Shown here: one piece after another, positions 24,714-33,100 of the stretch | Layout: every line of letters begins with the position of its first letter | How positions within the stretch are numbered: the stretch's first letter is position 1 | From: Acetatifactor muris | GTDB taxonomy: Bacteria; Bacillota; Clostridia; Lachnospirales; Lachnospiraceae | NCBI GenBank assembly: GCA_023664365.1 | Contig: JAMPFR010000004.1 | Location: 32,082-96,081 of the forward strand | Reading direction: 5' to 3' | Length of the DNA stretch: 64,000 bases | The notes under the pieces: model-generated | What the model was told of the DNA's origin: nothing | The model's input: the letters and a program-made list of their open reading frames with translations, nothing else | Databases searched by the model: none | Program-made: the position numbers and the translations under genes

Positions 24714-26375
24714 CTAACCTTCTATTGTAATCTTATACTTACAAGTCCCCACTTCCAGAATCCCGCCGTTCATAATCGGAGTTTCATGATACACCCGCAT
24801 ATTCCCGTAGAATGTACCGTTGCTGGATTTCAGGTCATTGACGTAAAACAGATTTCCTTTTTTCAGGATTTCGCAGTGGGTATGCGACACCGCCGCATCA
24901 TGCCCCAAAACGATATCTCCCGCCTCACGGCCTATTACGATTCTTGTATCTATCGGCGCTCGAAAGCTTCTCTGGGGATTGTTAATATCCGTCAGCATGA
25001 TAAATGTCTGCCTGGGGGCGTTTACTCCTCCCTGGAGACACACCGTTTTCCCTCCGGCAGCTTCACTTATCTGTCCGCCCAGCCGGACGGTATTCCCGTC
25101 CCTTGGGGCCGGCTTGCCCTGCTGCATAGCGGACGCCTGAACTGTGCTGCTTTGGGCATTGGCCTGGTGCTGCCCGTTGTTTGCTATCACCACATTCACC
25201 GGCTTTTTCCGTTTGCTCTTAAGGACAAGCAGCACCGTCAAAAGGATGCCTGTTACCAAAACCGCAGCCACTGCGCCGATTACTGCCACAACCGTGATAA
25301 TACCGGACTTTTCCGTCTCATGAACCTCCTTTTCGTTCCGGGGCTCCACCGCAATGCTTGGCAGTTCCTCCTTCTCCTCCGCCGGTTCCGAACTTAAGGG
25401 CACATCCGGTTCTGCACTCTCAACGGGTAGATTGCTCAGATCCGCAAAGGGCATCTGCAGGGATGTAGTCAGTACCACCTCGCCATCCGGGGTGGCAAGC
25501 TTCAGCTTTGCTTCCTTCCGGCTTCCATCCATGCTGTCCGCTTCGGGAACCAGCTTCAGACATAAGAGGGAATAATCCTCATTTATCATATCCCTGATTC
25601 CGGTGACGTCCGTATCTGCGTCCACCGTTTCATAGACGCCGCCGGTAAGCCGGGCATAGGAAAACAGATTTTCCAGAAGCGTACTGTTTTTGGAGGTTTT
25701 CACTCCTATGGTATGTATTACCACGCCGCTGCTCTTCATCAGATCGGAAAGCTCTGTCTGTGTATACTTTATATCCTTGTCATCAGCGCCATCGGTTATA
25801 ATAATAAGCCGGGTGTAATTTGCCCCGCCTTCGTCCCTGCTTTGCTTGAGAAGGTCATACAGAATATCCGTAAGATAGGATTCCTGATCCAGAAACTCAA
25901 TTTCCTCCACCGCCGCTTCCAGCGCTTCATATTCTGCGGTAAAATCCGCCACCACGTTTAATCCGTCGGCAAAGGTGGCAATCCTGAATTCCTCGTCTGC
26001 CCCATGGCTGCCAATCAGTTCCTTTGCCAGCTCTTTCGCCCGGCTTCCCCATCTTTTGAAAAGAGACTGCGAATTATCAAACAAAATTGTGGTTTTTACC
26101 GGCATACCCATGGACGTAACACCGGCCGTCTGAATGTCTCCGCACAGGGTGCTTCCTATCTGAACCGTTGTCCCGCTTGTAATGCTGTCCACGCCCTTTA
26201 TATAAATATAAATTCCGTCCTCCGCCGTCCTGCTGCTCACCACTGCCGCCTGGGACATATCCGTCTTATTCTCCGCAGCGTATGCCCCTGTACCGGAAAA
26301 ACACAAAAAAAATACAAGCAGGCAGACGGTATCTGCCACTCTTCTGCGCCAAACAGGCTGATTGTTATTCTTCAT
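24714..26375 (-). CDS. secreted VWA domain, membrane helix and cytoplasmic FHA domain
   Basis: This 553-residue protein starts with a signal peptide (VADTVCLLVFFLCFSGTGAYA). A von Willebrand A domain follows with metal-site motif LFDNSQS (near residue 96) and IITDGADD. An Ala/Glu/Pro-rich linker leads to a membrane helix near 355-387. The C-terminal FHA domain (about 470-553) has the phosphothreonine-binding GR, SH and SSNGT elements (IVIGREAGD, AVSHTHCEI, LKSSNGTFYG). The topology puts VWA outside and FHA inside. It could link an extracellular ligand or partner to Thr-phosphorylated proteins made by the island kinases. The start is ATG 26375 (GAGAGGAAAG upstream). Confidence 0.85.
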   Translation of the reverse strand: MKNNNQPVWRRRVADTVCLLVFFLCFSGTGAYAAENKTDMSQAAVVSSRTAEDGIYIYIKGVDSITSGTTVQIGSTLCGDIQTAGVTSMGMPVKTTILFDNSQSLFKRWGSRAKELAKELIGSHGADEEFRIATFADGLNVVADFTAEYEALEAAVEEIEFLDQESYLTDILYDLLKQSRDEGGANYTRLIIITDGADDKDIKYTQTELSDLMKSSGVVIHTIGVKTSKNSTLLENLFSYARLTGGVYETVDADTDVTGIRDMINEDYSLLCLKLVPEADSMDGSRKEAKLKLATPDGEVVLTTSLQMPFADLSNLPVESAEPDVPLSSEPAEEKEELPSIAVEPRNEKEVHETEKSGIITVVAVIGAVAAVLVTGILLTVLLVLKSKRKKPVNVVIANNGQHQANAQSSTVQASAMQQGKPAPRDGNTVRLGGQISEAAGGKTVCLQGGVNAPRQTFIMLTDINNPQRSFRAPIDTRIVIGREAGDIVLGHDAAVSHTHCEILKKGNLFYVNDLKSSNGTFYGNMRVYHETPIMNGGILEVGTCKYKITIEG

Positions 26376-26394
26376 CTTTCCTCTCACTTTTGCT

Positions 26395-26685
26395 CTATTG
26401 AAACCTTGCCGCATTGGCGGACAAATCTGTTTCCACATTCATGTATTGTGTCACAGCGCTTCCTGTTACCTTGTATATATCGTTAAGCTGCTGCTCTGCC
26501 TTTTCCATTTCCCGCAGGACGGCGTTAAGCCGCTCCCTGATATTCCTTCTGTCCTGTATTTCAGAGGGTATTCTCCAACGAAGCATGCCGACATACTTCT
26601 TTTGCGCCGACAGGCTGGAAATCATGGGCGGAAGATTATAATTGGCATTCCGCACCTTTTTAATATCAATGTTTACCTTTGCCAT
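26395..26685 (-). CDS. small helical WXG100-like protein (96 aa)
   Basis: This 96-residue, mostly helical protein runs from ATG 26685 (MAKVNIDIKKVRNANYNL), overlapping the end of the previous gene by 20 bp in another frame; GGGGAGG lies upstream. The C-terminal half is amphipathic helix (RERLNAVLREMEKAEQQLNDIYKV) and ends TQYMNVETDLSANAARFQ, which contains a YxxxE stretch like the type VII secretion signal YxxxD/E. Size, helicity and location make it a candidate WXG100-type substrate or chaperone. No WXG turn is present, so the family is not certain. Confidence 0.6.
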   Translation of the reverse strand: MAKVNIDIKKVRNANYNLPPMISSLSAQKKYVGMLRWRIPSEIQDRRNIRERLNAVLREMEKAEQQLNDIYKVTGSAVTQYMNVETDLSANAARFQ

Positions 26686-27058
26686 AGGTTGTCCTCCCCT
26701 GCCTGACCTTGTTTTCAGCTGCAAGCCTCCGGGCCTCTTCCTCTGCCGCCCGTCTCCTCGCCTCTTCTGCCGCTGCGGCAGCGGCGGCCGCAGCAGCAGC
26801 CGCTTCTTCCTCCGCTTTGATTTCTTCCCCTGCCGCCAGGCAATCATGTCCCAAATCATCCAGATCTCCCGCCAGACGGTTCAGTCTGCGGGCAATATCC
26901 TCTATGACAGAGTCAATTCCCTTTATCTCCGCACTTTTCCATGCGTCATCCAGTGATTCCTGATGGCGGTTCAGCCTGCGCTTTACAGACAGGATTTCAT
27001 CCGCTGCCATATTCAGTTCTCTCTGTTGTGCCCTCACGGCATCCATATCTATTGCCAT
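26666..27058 (-). CDS. WXG100-like protein with poly-alanine coiled-coil tail (130 aa)
   Basis: Residues 1-80 form two predicted helices separated by DDAWKSAEIKGID, the position of a WXG turn (here Trp-Lys-Ser). Residues 84-113 are an uninterrupted Glu/Ala/Arg helix with a run of 12 alanines, and the tail is basic (GRTTYGKGKH). GCN codons in the alanine run vary, so it is a genuine coding run. Its 3' end overlaps the next gene. By context it is a candidate substrate or partner of the EssC secretion system; this is inferred, since the WXG motif is imperfect. Confidence 0.6.
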   Translation of the reverse strand: MAIDMDAVRAQQRELNMAADEILSVKRRLNRHQESLDDAWKSAEIKGIDSVIEDIARRLNRLAGDLDDLGHDCLAAGEEIKAEEEAAAAAAAAAAAAEEARRRAAEEEARRLAAENKVRQGRTTYGKGKH

Positions 27059-27061
27059 AGC

Positions 27062-29110
27062 TTACAATGTCTGAAACCCTTCTATAGAATAGTCTTCATT
27101 TACCGTGACGGCCAGCGTGACCGTAAACATACCGTCGCCGGTGCTTATCTTTACCACAGTGCTGCCTGCTGCATTGCCCTTCACCGTTCCATCCGACACA
27201 GAGCATACCGCAGGATCCGAAACCTCATATTTTAAGTCGCTCTGGGCGTAGCCTTCCGGAATATTGGCAAATCCTATGTTCAGCGATTCGCCTTCCCCAA
27301 GATACATTGCATAGCTTACCAGTTCTATGAAATCAAATTCTATGGGTTCAAAGTCAAAGGGATTGATTTCTTCCAGAGGCTCCCCCTCCGGTGTGGTAAG
27401 CTCCTGCTCCACAACCTCCGTCCTGGTGCATATGTCTCCGGACATCCTCTTCCAGTCCTCAAGGTGCATATGCAGCTTGACAGGTGAATTCTCGGAATTC
27501 CATATCACTGCAGAATACTTCCAGTCCTTGTTAATATCCGTAATAAGACAGCCTTCCTGATTCAGCCCCCAGCTCAACGGAACATACAGCTGCAAGTCCA
27601 CACAGGTGGGCTGCTCACCTAACAAATCCGCTTCTACTTTTCCGACTGCCACAGCACCGGACGTAATCTGGGCATTCACCACGCTGCTGGAAATACTCTT
27701 GAAGCCTACCCGGAGATCCGCCAGCATTGTGGCCTCTGCCGTCAGCGTGGCATCCGCCTGGAAATCCGCTTTTGCGTTGCTGTTAAAGTCTTTATAAAGA
27801 CCGGTTCCCTTCTTCCATCCCGCAGACAGTACATTCGCCGTGGTATAGCTGATGGACACATTACCGTCAGCCCCCAGATGCGCGGTGAGCATGACTTTGA
27901 CGTTCAACGGTCCCCAGACTTGAATATACGCCTCGCCCAAGGGTATGGATACCGCCGCGCTTCCGTGTATCTCAGTGGATATTTCCGTGTCAAAGTGGAA
28001 ATTAAACTTTATTTCCTTAGGTTTTAACGGGTTGAGGAACGCATGCTCATAGGTGACGTCCGTACTTATATTTTTGACTCCCACCACCAACTTGCCGTTT
28101 GCAGCCGCTTCCCCATCCATATCCGATCTGCCGGCGCTCTTCTGCACGTCAAATTCTGCCGTGAATATAATGTGGTCGCTGCCCTTATCCACCTTCGCGG
28201 AGTTTGAAAGCAGGGTCAGAAAATACTCACCCTCTGCTGAAGCGCTGTTATACCGCTTCATCTCGTCATATATATCCTGAGCCAGCCCCGCGTTGGCGCC
28301 ATCCGAGGCGGAAACCGCTTCTACCACCTTCCCCGGAAAAGTTCCCCGGACATTGATATAAGCATATGTCTCTTCCACGGACGCTTCCTCAAAGGTGAAA
28401 ACCTCTCCTTCAATCCCAGTTATCTTAACGGCTCTGGCAAGCGAGGTATCCGTAGCGTCAAAATATACTATGTCTCCTACGCTGTAACCATCGCTCGGAG
28501 CCAACAGTCCCGTTGCACCGTCCGCATTAAGCCTTATGCCGATACCTGCGGTCTTCACGCCCTCCGCCAGCTCCATTTCCGCCACCTGCGGCAGTACAAG
28601 GTTACGATCATAGTTTTCGGCATACTCAATAATCTGCCCGGCCGTAGCCGCATCTATGGGGGCCTCCCCGCTGCTTATATCAATCTGCGCAATATTACTG
28701 ACATAAAAGTCCGCCAGCTGCTCCGGATTAAAGGCTGCTCCGGAAGCCTCTATGTCATCCGTTCCAATGGCTCTGACGGCACTCTCCAGCGCAAATTCCA
28801 GGGACGCCTCCCTGTCGGGTTCAAATGCTTCTTCCCGATCAATGATTCCCCATTCCGCCGCAGCCTGTATCTGGGCGTAATATTCGTTCTCAGAGGATAC
28901 ATCCGAAAAAATATCCGACTCTGATATATAGGCGTCATATCCAAAGCTGCTCCCCAGCATTCCGATATATTCGGCCCGGGAGAGCATACCCTCTTTGCTT
29001 TTGCCGCCGGTTCCCACGCTGTCTTCCCCGCCGCAGCCTGTGCAGACTGCGGCAAGCAGAACCAGAAGCGTACAAAGCAATCCTCTCAAGTTACATTTAT
29101 CTTTTTTCAT
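27062..29110 (-). CDS. surface lipoprotein with SLH-like and Ig-like (BIG_2) domains
   Basis: This 682-residue protein begins with a lipoprotein-type signal (LLVLLAAVCTGCGG; Cys near residue 26). An SLH/S-layer-homology-like segment follows (RAEYIGMLGSSFGYDAY ... IFSDVSSENEYYAQIQAAAEWGII), then a long beta-rich middle. The C-terminal bacterial Ig-like domain is IPEGYAQSDLKYEVSDPAVCSV ... STVVKISTGDG. It lies between two pairs of small WXG100-like genes and shares their transcript. It may be the extracellular face of the system or an anchor for secreted products; the function is unknown. Start ATG 29110 with GGGGGAT upstream. Confidence 0.65.
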   Translation of the reverse strand: MKKDKCNLRGLLCTLLVLLAAVCTGCGGEDSVGTGGKSKEGMLSRAEYIGMLGSSFGYDAYISESDIFSDVSSENEYYAQIQAAAEWGIIDREEAFEPDREASLEFALESAVRAIGTDDIEASGAAFNPEQLADFYVSNIAQIDISSGEAPIDAATAGQIIEYAENYDRNLVLPQVAEMELAEGVKTAGIGIRLNADGATGLLAPSDGYSVGDIVYFDATDTSLARAVKITGIEGEVFTFEEASVEETYAYINVRGTFPGKVVEAVSASDGANAGLAQDIYDEMKRYNSASAEGEYFLTLLSNSAKVDKGSDHIIFTAEFDVQKSAGRSDMDGEAAANGKLVVGVKNISTDVTYEHAFLNPLKPKEIKFNFHFDTEISTEIHGSAAVSIPLGEAYIQVWGPLNVKVMLTAHLGADGNVSISYTTANVLSAGWKKGTGLYKDFNSNAKADFQADATLTAEATMLADLRVGFKSISSSVVNAQITSGAVAVGKVEADLLGEQPTCVDLQLYVPLSWGLNQEGCLITDINKDWKYSAVIWNSENSPVKLHMHLEDWKRMSGDICTRTEVVEQELTTPEGEPLEEINPFDFEPIEFDFIELVSYAMYLGEGESLNIGFANIPEGYAQSDLKYEVSDPAVCSVSDGTVKGNAAGSTVVKISTGDGMFTVTLAVTVNEDYSIEGFQTL

Positions 29111-29136
29111 AATATCCCCCATGCCGCTTTAGCTTT

Positions 29137-29442
29137 TTATTTGAACTGGCTGGCGTTGCTGTTGATCGTGCCTTCCAGGTTTCGGGACTGTGCCGCCGCG
29201 TTCCTGATAAACTTTACATAGCTGTTCACGACCTGCTGATAGTTTTCAAATCTGCTGCTCATACCGGTGATCTTCTCCCGGATGGTTTCAGCGGAATTAC
29301 TTTCCCAGTCGCCCTTCAGACTGTTTATTTTCGCCTGTATATCGTCAAGGGTCCGGCGCATCTCCTTATTTTTGTTATCAATGCTGTCTGCGTGTCCGTC
29401 AAAATTACCGTAATTAATAATAATCTGTCCATTGTCTGCCAT
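29137..29442 (-). CDS. WXG100/ESAT-6-family protein (101 aa)
   Basis: This 101-residue helical-hairpin protein of the ESAT-6 superfamily has a central turn GDWESNSAETIREKI, where the WXG signature appears as Trp-Glu-Ser. Two helices flank it (IDNKNKEMRRTLDDIQAKINSL; SRFENYQQVVNSYVKFIRNAA). Such proteins are exported as dimers by the EssC-type ATPase encoded 1 kb upstream. Start ATG 29442 follows AAGGAG; an in-frame ATG nine codons earlier lacks a comparable site. It has no N-terminal signal peptide, as expected for type VII substrates. Confidence 0.85.
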   Translation of the reverse strand: MADNGQIIINYGNFDGHADSIDNKNKEMRRTLDDIQAKINSLKGDWESNSAETIREKITGMSSRFENYQQVVNSYVKFIRNAAAQSRNLEGTINSNASQFK

Positions 29443-29479
29443 GGTTTTATTCTCCTTTTTGTTTTTCAAGATATATCAA

Positions 29480-29782
29480 TCAACTCTGCAAGCTTGCAAT
29501 CTGGCTGCTCAGGTTCTCCTGATTCTTCTCATAATCATCAGCCGCCGTTTTCAGAAACTGCGCGTACTCGTCCATCAGATTCTTCATTTTGACAAAATCA
29601 TCTTTAAAATCTTTGACCTTAGCGCAGAATTCTTTTGCATCCTTTCCCTGATAATCCGTGCTGGTGAATGTCTCGACCAGTTCAAAAAGCTGTTCGTACT
29701 GCTTACTATACTCGACTGCCAGCATCTCCACCTCTTCTGCGGCCCCTCTCAGCTTAGCCGGTGTTACCTGAATACTATCCAT
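29480..29782 (-). CDS. WXG100/ESAT-6-family protein (100 aa)
   Basis: This 100-residue helical hairpin has the turn STDYQGKDAKEF, where Tyr replaces the Trp of WXG (YQG). It opens IQVTPAKLRGAAEEVEML, typical of WXG100 proteins, and ends YEKNQENLSSQIASLQS. It is the first gene after the internal promoter at 29840-29869 and lies 37 bp upstream of the second WXG100 gene, so the two may form a heterodimer. Confidence 0.88.
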   Translation of the reverse strand: MDSIQVTPAKLRGAAEEVEMLAVEYSKQYEQLFELVETFTSTDYQGKDAKEFCAKVKDFKDDFVKMKNLMDEYAQFLKTAADDYEKNQENLSSQIASLQS

Positions 29783-29839
29783 TTTGTACTTCCTCCTTTT
29801 ATATGTAGTGCAGGCGTGTCATGTACGCCTTACGAGAAC

Positions 29840-29869
29840 ATACTATCCCACATTTTAAATAAATTGTAA
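29840..29869 (-). promoter_or_regulatory. internal promoter for the WXG100 genes
   Basis: TTACAA (-35, 29864-29869), an 18-bp spacer and TAGTAT (-10, 29840-29845) on the minus strand, in the only sizeable gap (127 bp) of the island between esaB and the WXG100 genes. A small stem GGCGT/ACGCC (around 29814-29830) lies in the leader. It would let substrates be made in excess of the secretion machine. Confidence 0.6.
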
Positions 29870-29909
29870 GGGATGTAACCAACTGCTGTTTTTATGTAAC
29901 GGAACGCAT

Positions 29910-30167
29910 TTATATAACCATCACCCCGGAGCCGCTGTGAAGTCCTGCCTCTCCGATACACAGATTAGAGTCAAGAGCCCTGCCGCTCTCCCTGTCGCAC
30001 AGCACGCTTTCGTCCGTGGGAATATATTCTTCGTCCTGCCTTTTCAGAAACTCCACAAGCATTCCAAGGGCCTGCGCCACCTTCATCTGCTTTGGTATTC
30101 TGACGTCAAAGCTTCTTTCTTCCGCCGGAAGACAGACCTCCAGCAAAATACTATTCTTCATCTTCAA
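29910..30167 (-). CDS. EsaB/YukD ubiquitin-like type VII secretion protein
   Basis: This 85-residue beta-grasp protein resembles YukD/EsaB, a small cytoplasmic component encoded in most Firmicute type VII loci: NSILLEVCLPAEERSFDVRIPKQMKVAQALGML then a C-terminal LHSGSGVMVI. It overlaps the 3' end of essC by 17 bp, which indicates translational coupling, and AAGGGGGTG precedes the start. Its precise biochemical role is unresolved in the family; in S. aureus it regulates secretion. Confidence 0.85.
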   Translation of the reverse strand: MKMKNSILLEVCLPAEERSFDVRIPKQMKVAQALGMLVEFLKRQDEEYIPTDESVLCDRESGRALDSNLCIGEAGLHSGSGVMVI

Positions 30168-33100
30168 ACACCCCCTTAAGCTTGGATGGCATTACAAGCC
30201 GCATGAGCTTTGCACTGCCGCCGGACACATAAAAGCCTGTCTGTGAATCCATTCCTCTCCTCAACTCCTTTGTCCTGACGGCTATAGTCAGACGCATCTG
30301 GTTTTCAATTCCGTCTCCTACCCAGACTCCTTCGCCGCCGCACCGGTTCCCCACCCATTCATCCATATAGTATCGGTTTACGGCTCTGTAACCGTCGCAC
30401 ACCACGAAATATATATTACAGAAGCCTTCCACCTTGTCCAGAATGGCCATCAGCTTATCTTTGCCGTCCTCGGACAGATTCTCCTTAAGCTTTTCGTACC
30501 CGTTGATTACCACCAGCATGGGATTCATATCCACCGTAGGCTGTCCGCCGGTATCCTTATAATTGTTGTTTCTGAGTACGGCTGTGTTGAACAGTTCAAT
30601 AATCCTATTCTCATAGTCTCCATCCGCCTTTTCATATGCCACGTCCAGAAGCTCACCCAGCTTTCCGCCGCCGTTGAATACAATTGTCCGTATGTCCGGC
30701 ACCGCCGATACCGTCTCTATCAATCCTCCTGCATAATGCAGGGCGTCCCCTTCCTGCTCCGACATAATCAGCAGAACATTTTTTTCCACTGCATTTATTT
30801 TCAGATAATCACAGGAGGAACAGCTGATTCCCAAGGGCAGCTGTTCAAAGGAATTCATGTTGTTGGCTCCGTCCAGTCCCGAAACAAACCTGGGTAAGAC
30901 GGAAATCTGTCTGGCTCTGGCTCCTTCCGAACGCTGTGTCAAATCCGCTGCAAACTGCTTTATAAAGCTCAGCAGGTCTTCCTCCTCCCCCACAATATGT
31001 GCGGTCTGAAATACATAGGTTTCGTCTTTCTTCAGGATGCCTCTGCCCTTTACCGCCGGAGGCACCACGCCTCCCGTATTTCCCAGTATGGAGGCATAGT
31101 CAGACTTATCGTTCATCTGCATCACATACATCTGCCGGAAATTCTGGAGCATCCGATACCTCACCGCCGCAGTATTAGTGGCTGTAAGAATAAAGTAAAT
31201 ACCGTATTTGGGGCATTCCCGGGTAAGGGAAATCATAGTATCCTCATATCTTTCATAGCTTTCGTAAAAGTGAGAATAGTTATTTACAATGACAAGAATA
31301 TACGGAACTCTGTCATTCCCGGATACATTGTACCTGCTCATGTCCCCGCCAAACTCTGCGAAAAGCTTCTTGCGGTACTTCATCTCCTTTTCAACCATGC
31401 TTACAAGGCCGCTTATCTTTTCGCTTTCTCCGTCTATCATCACACTTCCGGTATGAGGCGCGCTCTCAAACATTTTCAATGTCTCCGCGCCGAAATCCAG
31501 AATATAAGCGTTCAATTCTGCGGGCGTATAATTCCGATACAGAGAATACAGGATTGCGCCCAGCATCATTTCCTTGCCGGAGCCCGCCGCTCCGAATATA
31601 AGTACATTGCCGGTTTCCGCAAAATTAACGTCCAGAAGTCTCTGGCTCTGTGTATAGGGGTCATCCAACTCACCTATTACCGCTCTAAGCCCCCCGTCCG
31701 CCCGGAAGGAATACTTTTCCATCAAAGCATCCACCCGGATGTCTTCCGGGATCTCCGGCATCCACAGCTGGCGTTCCCTGATGCCTTCATCCTTCGCCAG
31801 CCTGTCAAGGTACTCCATGATCCTGACAATCTGCCTGCCCTTGTCCTGTACCGGCGCTGTCTTCCGGCCCTTCAGCCGATCCGCCACATTGCCCGACTCG
31901 TCCAGCACTTCTATGCAGGGCTCCTGCTCCCTGCCCACGCTGTCATTGTCCGTATAGGCTGCTCCCGCCCATGCGGACTGCCCCATCTCAAACAGCTCAT
32001 TGTAACCGACCTGCAGGTAAAAGCGTCCCGTTTCGGCAATCTCCGCCGCATCCGGACGCTTCAGCATATCATTGCTGTCCGCCCGATCCTGTACCTTAAG
32101 ACATACCTTGAACCTGGAATTTGCCCAGATTTGTTCGTTTACCACACCGCTGGGCTTCTGGGTCGCAAGAATCAGGTGTACTCCCAGGCTTCGTCCGATT
32201 CTCGCCGTGGATATCAGCTGTTCCATAAACTCCGGCTGCTGACTCTTCAGCTCCGCAAACTCATCCGAAATAATGAAAAGATGCGGAAGGGGCTCGTCCA
32301 CCTGTCCATCCCTGTACATCTTCTGATATTTATAGATATCCATGGTGCCTTCATTGGCAATGTCCCTGGCATGATTAAAGACCGCCTGCCGCCTTCTGAG
32401 CTCGCTCTTAATTGACAGAATCGATCGCATGATGGCTCCGCCGTCCAGGTTGGTAATGGTGCCTGCCAGATGCGGCAGCCTGTAATGCTCATTTTCAAAA
32501 GCGCCTGTAAGGCCGCCGCCCTTATAATCAATCAATACGAAGGCCACTTCATCCGGGTGATAATTTACCGCCATGGACAGTATGTAGGTTATGATGAATT
32601 CGGATTTCCCGGAACCGGTCATACCTGCCACCAGACCATGTGGGCCATGAAATTTTTCATGCAGATCCAGATAAAAGGTCTCGCCGTTGGTATCTACACC
32701 TACGGGCGTCTGCAGGGTTTTTACCGGATTATTGTCCTTCCACCTCTGAAGTATATTCAGATGCTCATACTTTCCGACTCCGAACATGTCCATAAAGGAC
32801 AGCATTTCCGGCAGGGCATATCGGCCCTGGTTCAGGTCAAGCTGCCTGTCCGTCATATTTTGTACCATCTGCTGCGCATAGCCTGCGGGAATTACATCCT
32901 GCGCAAAATTTACATTGCCGCCCTCCGCAGCTGCGTCATACATAAGTCCCTGACTGCCGCTGACCCATACCACCGCGCCGCATTCCTTGGGCAGGCTTTT
33001 CTCTTCGTCGTAAGCGCAGATTACACTGAAGCCGCCGATATCTCCGTCCTCCAGCACATCCGTGAGAAACGCGCACTTATTGGACAGCGCCTTACTGGCG

